DNA of 64,000 nucleotides, taken from positions 825,001 through 889,000 of the forward strand of contig JARFJB010001970.1 in NCBI GenBank assembly GCA_036346205.1, written 5' to 3'. Shown piece after piece: positions 57,761 through 64,000 of the stretch. Made by a program: the position numbers and the translations under genes. Every line of letters starts with the position of its first letter. Positions within the stretch are counted from its first letter, which is position 1. Below the pieces are notes generated by a model. That model made no database searches. It was not told where the DNA came from and worked only from the letters and a program-made list of their open reading frames with translations. This DNA is from Vesta saturnalis (Eukaryota; Arthropoda; Insecta; Coleoptera; Lampyridae).

Positions 57761-59254
57761 CAGGATGTCCCTAAATTGCATAGCCAATACGTAAAAATAA
57801 TCCGATTTAACTAAAGTTGCCTTAGTCCGAAAGTGGATAATATCGAAGCTACATGGTGTCAAAGTTTAACAAATTAATCACATTTTCTTTCATATCTTTC
57901 GGCTGCTTTGAGCTAATTTTATAAAATTTCTTACATGGCGATTTCTTGGAATGAGAAATTCAAATTTTTCATCGACTTTGGTGTATTTCCTAGAGGGCGC
58001 TACATGCGACTATTAGGACATGTTTAAACCGCTACAACTTTTTTATGCTACACTGTAGGCCCTTTTGGTATAGAATAATAGTTTTCTCTACCTTTTCTGC
58101 TTAAAAAAGTTATACCCTCTTGAAATCTGTAACAGCACCGGTTTCCGAGAAAAACGCATCTAAAACTCACGATGAATGCGAATCATCCAAAGGTATCAAA
58201 ATAACTTTTTGACTATCCTACTTTTTTCCGCAAAAACAATTAGTTTTAATTAATTTCAATTAATTTTTAATCTTTTTGGATAAGACGAGCGGTTTAGGCA
58301 GGAAAAAATATTTTCTAATGCGTCGCACATTTGCTCAGGGGCTTTTACTTAGGTAAAAAATTTAGTCGCCTTTGCTTTTTAGTTACCATATCGACAGTTA
58401 AATTTATTTATCTATGGTTTGTTTTCTTCTGTCGCTTTTCCGTTGATAAAGATCCATAATTATGCCTCACAGTTTCACCAATTCCTTCTGTAATGGTGGA
58501 TATGCTTTCAGTCTTTTCCATAGAACTCCAAATCGACACAATTTTGCTAATATCGAGTGACGTCTCCACCAAAAAGGCAAGTTTCAACCAAGCCTTGTTC
58601 TGGACGCAGACAAACCATAAGGACGGTGGAAATAGAAGAAGAGATTTTGGACGCTGTTGAAATAAATCCAAAGATCCCACACGGCGTGTAGGATTGCAAT
58701 TGGGATTTTCGGAATCATCAGTTTATAGAGTTTTTCATGAACGATTATTGCACCCCTTTCATATTCGAAAATATCAAGACATATAGCCCATAAGATCCTG
58801 ATCAGAGTTTAGCTTTCTGTCGATTTATTATTCATAGAAGAATCGAAAATCCAAATTTTAGTAAAAAAAATTTATTCGCGGACGAAGTTTATGCTGTTGA
58901 AAACCCTCATGAAACGAGAGTATCTCATTATCAGCATCAATTTTTATTTAGCTTTTGGTTGATAATGATGCAATTTAATTGTTTAACCTTCTTCTTCATA
59001 TTGTTAATTATTGTTTTTGTTTTTTCTTCCATAATTATTGTTCTTGAAAAACTTCATTCCTTTTCATTTTTTTCAACAAATCGGCGTTATGAATTATTCT
59101 TATTATTATTATGAATTATTTTACGCTTGTGGCGCCTCTAGGAAATACACAGAAATGATGCACGAAAGCAGAAGGCAGGTACTTCGAACATTTATTAAAA
59201 CACAAGAAAAATTAACCCTTGTTTTTATTTAAAATTTAAAGGTTGTTTACCCTG
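57761..59254 (+). mobile_element. mariner-like element, internally decayed
   Basis: Starts TATACAGGATGTCC at 57761 and ends ACCCTGTA at 59254, with TA on both sides. On the plus strand a broken transposase is visible. EEEILDAVEINPKIP and GLQLGFSESSVYRVFHERLL (end of the DNA-binding domain) are followed by LHPFHIRKYQ, FADEVYAVENPHETRVSHYQ (first catalytic region with FADE) and, at about 59160-59200, a sequence equivalent to the C-terminal CIEAEGRHFEHLL block after small changes. The second and third catalytic Asp are not visible. Confidence 0.75.
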
Positions 59255-59937
59255 TACCTAAGGGGTGAAACAATGTTTACCATATATCAAATTTCTCATA
59301 AGATTTCGTAAAAACAAATTCAAAAATGTAATTATTACAATTTGCCTTCGTATATGCGTATGAAAATTTGACTTTTTTTGATTAATTAAAATGGTTAAAA
59401 TCATTGAGGCTGCAACTAAATTGTTTATATTAGATGTTATACGTATAGTTTATCGTAGTTTTAAAAAGACGTTGATCAATCGTTCTAGGAATTTTCGAAA
59501 TAATTTTTTAAGTCAAAACCCAAAAATGATATATAAGTGTTTTCCCACAAGACCCATTTTCGATCTGTGTACTAATCCTTATAGTTCGAGATCCAGAACG
59601 GCGCTGATTTGGACCTATATTAGCCTCTAGAAGATTTCGCTTGTTTTGCGGAAATATACAACGTTCGTTTCTTTAAAAATGGTCCTACCATTTAACAAAT
59701 TTGAAATAAAAAATTTTTCTCGTATACAAAACATTAAGTATTAATGAGAACCTGTACATTATTAGTGTAAAAAAATAAGTAACGTACTGTAAATAATTTC
59801 GCTTGAGGAATATAGTTCAAATAAAGTTAAGTCAATGTGACAATAGCGTTGATAATTGAAAGTCGAACCACAACGTAAGAGCAAGAAAATCACCAGCAGC
59901 ACGATATAGTAACCCGCACCAGCCTATCGTCTTTCAG
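59255..59937. other. no supportable gene
   Basis: A 79-codon frame (59391-59630) without motif. AT-rich. Confidence 0.4.
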
Positions 59938-61386
59938 TACCAGATTATTTAACCAAAGAACCTCTTCAATTAAAAATTTTGTGTTTTCTTTTAATGTAGT
60001 GATTGACAAAATTTAAATAAATATTTGAGTGTATTTTATTATGATGTTTTTAAGGTATAAAAATGAAAGCATGAACCACTGTTTAATTTTTTTAGAAATT
60101 CACTTTTAATTATTTTATCATTTAAATTTCCAGTGATTTCATACAAATCCCCAAATTTATGTGTTCTTGTATTATTATTTACTTTATGTAATTATATTCA
60201 TTTAGGTTATTGGACTTGTGTTTTTTATTATGTAAACGATTACAAACCATCTTAGGACAACAATATTCGTATATTTTTTAATATTCTCATTGAATTAACG
60301 TAATTATATCAATTTAATTTAATAAACAATCACGGGCAAAAGTTTTCAAAAATTCTTTAACGTACATTTAGAGGTCGATGAATAGTGCAGTTTTTCTTGT
60401 TTTTCTTATAAATTGAGCATAATTAAAAGTAATTTGAGGAATTCAATTTCAAACGATTATGTACATAGTTAAAGCGTTGTTTTTTCATTATTATTATTTT
60501 TTCCTGATGAAGTGAAATTATTTTACGCATTGAGTTTTGGGATTAACGTAACATACAGATTAGTGTTTTTTATCAAAAAGTGATTGATTTTTCGGCACGC
60601 TATTTTTTATTTAAGCGGTAAATATTTTTTTGAATATCAGGTTGGCGAAAGATCTTGTTCTAGAGCCTTTATTCATATTCAAGTTATTTGAGTATTTTGA
60701 ACGAGATTGAAGTATCGTAATTACATTTCATTATTGTGATTAATCAAATATCCTGGCGCCCATTTCCGGTTTTTGACGATTTCAACCCCTATTTTGACTT
60801 ATGTATGGTTTGCTATCCTATCGTGTGCAAAATTAGTACATCTGACTCAAACCCGACAAGTGGCTAGTCGTGCAAAAGCCAAGTTTATCTGTTATTTTGG
60901 TTTACTGCCAGTTCATACCGTAATAATTAGATTTCAAACGGGGCGAGAGAGTAATGTTTTTCAAGATATGGGCAGATTCGGTCAATGTGCACTAAAGAAT
61001 ATAAGGTGTTCCTTAACACGCACCATTATCCGTATGACAATTTAAACGTTAATTATGATAACAATTGATTTGCTACGTTGTATGAAATATTTGCTAAATT
61101 CTAAATGTCATACAATCAAAGGGTTGGACAACCATTACTCACACCTAATCAATTTACGATAGTCGCACCATGCAAAGTGGTAGACTGCTCGAATAAAAAA
61201 AAGCATTACACTTTAAAGCACTGGTACTTCGTGTAGAATTCGAAACAGCCAGTATACCTGCCAATACGATAGCATACTGATTCATACTCTATGATCGTTT
61301 AGTTACTTACAACGCGTTAACGAAAGCAATAAGACACTATAATGGGATGTCCGTCATAGTAAATGTACAAGGGTTTACAATTTCAA
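59938..61386. repeat. direct repeat A, unit 2
   Basis: Second copy of 55739-57261, same strand. From about 60770 onward it is nearly identical to unit 1. From 59938 to 60770 it lacks many groups of 1-10 bases, making it about 74 bases shorter overall. Confidence 0.9.
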
Positions 61387-61610
61387 GAAGGATTCTTGGC
61401 AAGAATAATTCATGAAGCCAATTTACTGAAGAATAGTACTGAAGTATTGTCCAATGTACAATGTAATTTATTAATTTAATTTGTTGTGCATGCAAAAAAA
61501 TGGTGGAAATTCTGAACATTTGTTGAATTAGCAAATTAAATACCTTCCAGAAAAGTCCACCAATTGCACTTGTTAAAACAAAATTCACATAACATAATTT
61601 TATTTTTTAA

Positions 61611-61930
61611 ATTTTTATTTAGCTTTTGGTTGATAATGATGCAATTTAATTGTTTAACCTTCTTCTTCATATTGTTAATTATTGTTTTCGTTTTTTCTTC
61701 AATAATTATTGTTCTTGAAAAACTTCATTCCTTTTTATTTTTTTCAACAAATCGGCGTTATGAATTATTCTTATTGTTATTATGAATTATTATACGCTTG
61801 TGGCGCCCTCCAGGAAATACACGGAAATGATGCATGGAAGCTGAAGGCAGGTACTTCGAACATTTATTAAAAACACAAGAAAAAATTAACCCTTGTTTTT
61901 ATTTAAAAATTTAAGGGTTGTTTACCTTGT
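61611..61930 (+). mobile_element. second copy of the 3' part of the 57761-59254 mariner-like element
   Basis: From TTTTATTTAGCTTTTGGTTG to GTTTACCTTGTACC the sequence matches about 58941-59260, including the decayed transposase C-terminus. The left part of the element is absent; 61387-61610 is unrelated to it. Confidence 0.8.
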
Positions 61931-62259
61931 ACCTAAGGGGTGAAACAATGTTGCCAAATGCAGTAAATGTAACTCGCCTTTCTAAAAAAAAATTGACGTG
62001 TCCACGCTTTTTTTAGTTTTTAAATGTCTCAAACTCCTTCATCATTTTCCATCCTTAAAAATAAAAAAAAATAAAAAAAACTAGTGCACTGAAATCAGAA
62101 AAAAAGACATTTCAAATGACACATAACTTACCCCATAATCCGTATTTAAATTTTAGAGGTTGTTCTCACAGCACTAAGGGATGAAATCATTTCAGGTTGA
62201 AAATCATCGCAAAAGTTTTTCTAGCCAGAAACTCGTCTGTTACCTTTTCGTTGGCCCAC

Positions 62260-62262
<3 letters not shown>
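61931..62262. other. no supportable gene
   Basis: Short-ORF, AT-rich stretch, ending GGCCCACCCA next to (TA)n, possibly a mariner-like end. Confidence 0.35.

Positions 62263-62337
<75 letters not shown>
62263..62337. repeat. (TA)n microsatellite
   Basis: About 75 bases of uninterrupted TA. Confidence 0.97.
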
Positions 62338-62344
<7 letters not shown>

Positions 62345-62407
62345 TATTATTTACAACTGTATTAATGCACTGATTTGACACTAATTTAAATTTTGTAATG
62401 ACGTATA

Positions 62408-62860
62408 TTACCGCACTAGTGTGGTAACGATGCGGAATTTCTGTGGTACTAAATTTTCTGTTACGCCTGTTGCTGCATTTTCAATGTCTTGTGGAAGAGC
62501 ATCTTCACTTGAACGACATTTCTCCGCCTGCAATTGCATCCCGTGATTGCGTAATCTTTGGAACACTTCTTGTAGGTTTTCCAGGTGCTCTTCAAACGAT
62601 TTACCTAAAACAATAATGTCGTCTAGACATGCAAACACCTTACCAACCATTATCGGTCCTATAATGGTGTCAAGGAATCGTTTAAAGGTGGCCGGTGTAG
62701 AAGCGGGCCCAAAGGGAAGACTTTGAATTGAAGTAATCCTCTCCCCGGAATAGTGAAGGCAGTTATTTGTTTGCTATTTTCGTCCAATAACCTCGCTTTA
62801 GGTCTAGCGTACTTATATATTGCGTTGATATGTTGCATTCAATAGACGTGTATTTGGGTG
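62408..62860 (-). pseudogene. Gypsy-type LTR retrotransposon reverse transcriptase fragment
   Basis: Minus frames read LDLKRGYW, GRGLLQFKVFPLGP, then STPATFKRFLDTIIGPIM and KVFACLDDIIVLGKSFEEHL (the YLDD catalytic box with Tyr changed to Cys), ENLQEVFQRLRNHGMQLQAE, KC. This is the palm of Ty3/Gypsy RT in the right order (LKxGYWQ, FGL-NAPATFQR, YLDDI). There is a frameshift near 62710. No LTR, integrase or protease is visible nearby. Confidence 0.85.
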
Positions 62861-62869
62861 TTCCGCATA

Positions 62870-63089
62870 TCTAGTTCGATACCGTGATTTGAGGCTAACG
62901 AATAGCAAACAATATTCCTCGATTCCTGACAAATTTGTTGGTGATTTGTTGTATTTAAATCGATTAATCGCAAAATATTTTTAAAATTCCTTTTACTCGT
63001 GATCACTGGAAGACATTAATAAAGTAATTACGGCAACTACCAGTAAATTGTTAACGAACGTAAATTTTATAAGACTGGTTACTTATACC
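62870..63089. other. no supportable gene
   Basis: AT-rich, nothing recognised. Confidence 0.3.
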
Positions 63090-63536
63090 ATGTCACAGGC
63101 TGTATTGGACCAATTGAATGCCAAGTTAATTGTGCAAGACGAAATTATTAGTGAACTGAAAGTCGATGTCGCTAATTTAAAAGCTGCAAATGTTTCATGT
63201 GTGGATATGTGATAAGCTCGAACAATACACGCGGCGTAATTCTTAGTGCGATTACGAGGTTTGAGAAAACATTGACGGAGCTAACCGTATAGGCACACGG
63301 AACAGCAATAGAAATTCGTAAAATTCGTTTCGTATTATTATCGTCAATAGGCTTTCTCTAAGAAGAAATCCCTAAAGAGAACTAAAATATCTATCAAAGA
63401 TCTAACGAGTCATCGAGTCGAGCTCCTATGTGCTGCTTGCGACAAACTTACTTTTCGAAATGTGTGGACAAGAGATGGCAATATCTATATAAAATCGAAC
63501 GGAGGCGTCAAACGAATTGAATCATTAAATGTGTAA
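63090..63536 (+). pseudogene. CR1/Jockey-like non-LTR ORF1 (coiled coil plus FP-protein-like domain)
   Basis: From ATG at 63090: MSQAVLDQLNAKLIVQDEII, SELKVDVANLKAAN, a heptad coiled coil, then a Cys and two stops. Broken frames continue KFVSYYYRQ, RTKISIKDLTSHRVELLCAA, DKLTFRNVWTRDGNIYIKSN and a final GGVKRIESLNV before the stop. Coiled coil plus RRM-like region plus TFRNVWTRDGxIYVK tail is the ORF1 protein type (Baculo_FP-like domain) of many insect non-LTR elements, which binds element RNA. Two stops and at least one shift. ORF2 does not follow within the remaining 460 bases. Confidence 0.75.
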
Positions 63537-63674
63537 TGATCCTAAAATTCATCACCTATCCAATCCTAGTACAGAAATTCCTATCAAAACTTCTTTCCTA
63601 TTTATTTCCTCAAACTGAATGTGTTATTGTTTATAATACTATCAGTTTTCCACTCTTTTTCCCTCTCCTAGAAA

Positions 63675-63725
63675 ATCTCCTATAAATATCCGCGCTCTCC
63701 TTCACTCATTCAGAGCGGTTTGAAC
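63675..63725 (+). promoter_or_regulatory. candidate core promoter (TATA plus initiator)
   Basis: CCTATAAATATCC at about 63680 is followed about 25-30 bases later by CACTCATTCAGAG, which fits the insect initiator TCAGT-like consensus. Downstream sequence is GC-richer. Confidence 0.4.
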
Positions 63726-63799
63726 CTTCAAACGTAAGCCTCTACCTAGCTCTACGAGTTCCGACAATTTAGCTTACGTAAATTATTTTAAAAATAACA

Positions 63800-63945
63800 A
63801 TCTGCCTGCGTCGTTATCACGATGCCGCGCAGATTGTTAACGACGACTCGACGGGATCTGGATCGACTTCGGAGGACACGAGCACCGACGAGCCGTTTTG
63901 GTATGGATACGCCATGCCCAGCCGCCTAACTCAGTCAGAATAGTA
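63800..63945 (+). other. GC-rich block with hairpin and short acidic frame
   Basis: AACAATCTGC (63798) and GCAGATTGTT (about 63829) form a hairpin. Downstream, one frame reads VNDDSTGSGSTSEDTSTDEP, FWYGYAMPSRLTQSE before a stop. It may be the start of a transcript from the candidate promoter at about 63680. No family recognised. Confidence 0.3.
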
Positions 63946-64000
63946 TAACGATCAAAGGAGGATAAAGTGAAAGATTAAGATGTTAAGAAAGTAAAGTTTA

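Overview
This is an arthropod, almost certainly insect, nuclear window: AT-rich, gene-poor, full of decayed transposable elements and microsatellites. The one clear host gene has seven very short introns or splice gaps of the usual insect type (45-53 nt where measured), plus one giant intron. A beetle is a reasonable guess from these introns and from the mix of mariner-like, I-clade, CR1/Jockey-like and Penelope-like elements. The species cannot be read from the sequence.

Layout. 1-10.9 kb: a Penelope GIY-YIG fragment, a pogo-like transposase fragment, a CR1/Jockey-like RT tail, two 5'-truncated I-clade pieces each starting at a (TAA)n tract, an octamer GT repeat, and a group of unrecognised small ORFs (8.3-10.6 kb). 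10.9-27 kb: mariner-like (Tc1/mariner superfamily, DUF4817-type transposase) elements with CAGGGTG termini and TA flanks, a phospholipase A2-like pseudogene (14.1-14.35 kb), two more non-LTR fragments, and a ~1.8 kb foldback element.

27.1-37.2 kb: an SLC17-type anion transporter gene on the plus strand. Its last four exons are separated from the first four visible ones by an 8.3 kb intron. That intron holds a tyrosine recombinase gene (minus strand) that lacks the expected catalytic Tyr, a doubled palindrome next to it, two MITE-like elements, a tRNA-Gly-like pseudogene and a 2.3 kb array of an ACACACAG octamer.

37.6-48.7 kb: two I-clade non-LTR retrotransposons of one family in tail-to-tail orientation. 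The first has a large internal deletion. The second is nearly full length but frameshifted and has lost an RNase H catalytic residue. 49-51.7 kb: three unrecognised spliced-looking gene candidates. 52.2-64 kb: a foldback mariner-like element with an intron in its transposase, an endonuclease fragment of another non-LTR element, a ~1.5 kb direct duplication, a second mariner-like element, a Gypsy RT fragment, and a CR1/Jockey-like ORF1.

Nothing here is a coordinated pathway. The candidates for something not yet described are the small-ORF clusters at 8.3-10.6, 14.1-14.8 and 50.1-51.7 kb, which may come from an endogenous DNA virus or virus-like element, and the recombinase with its adjacent palindrome.
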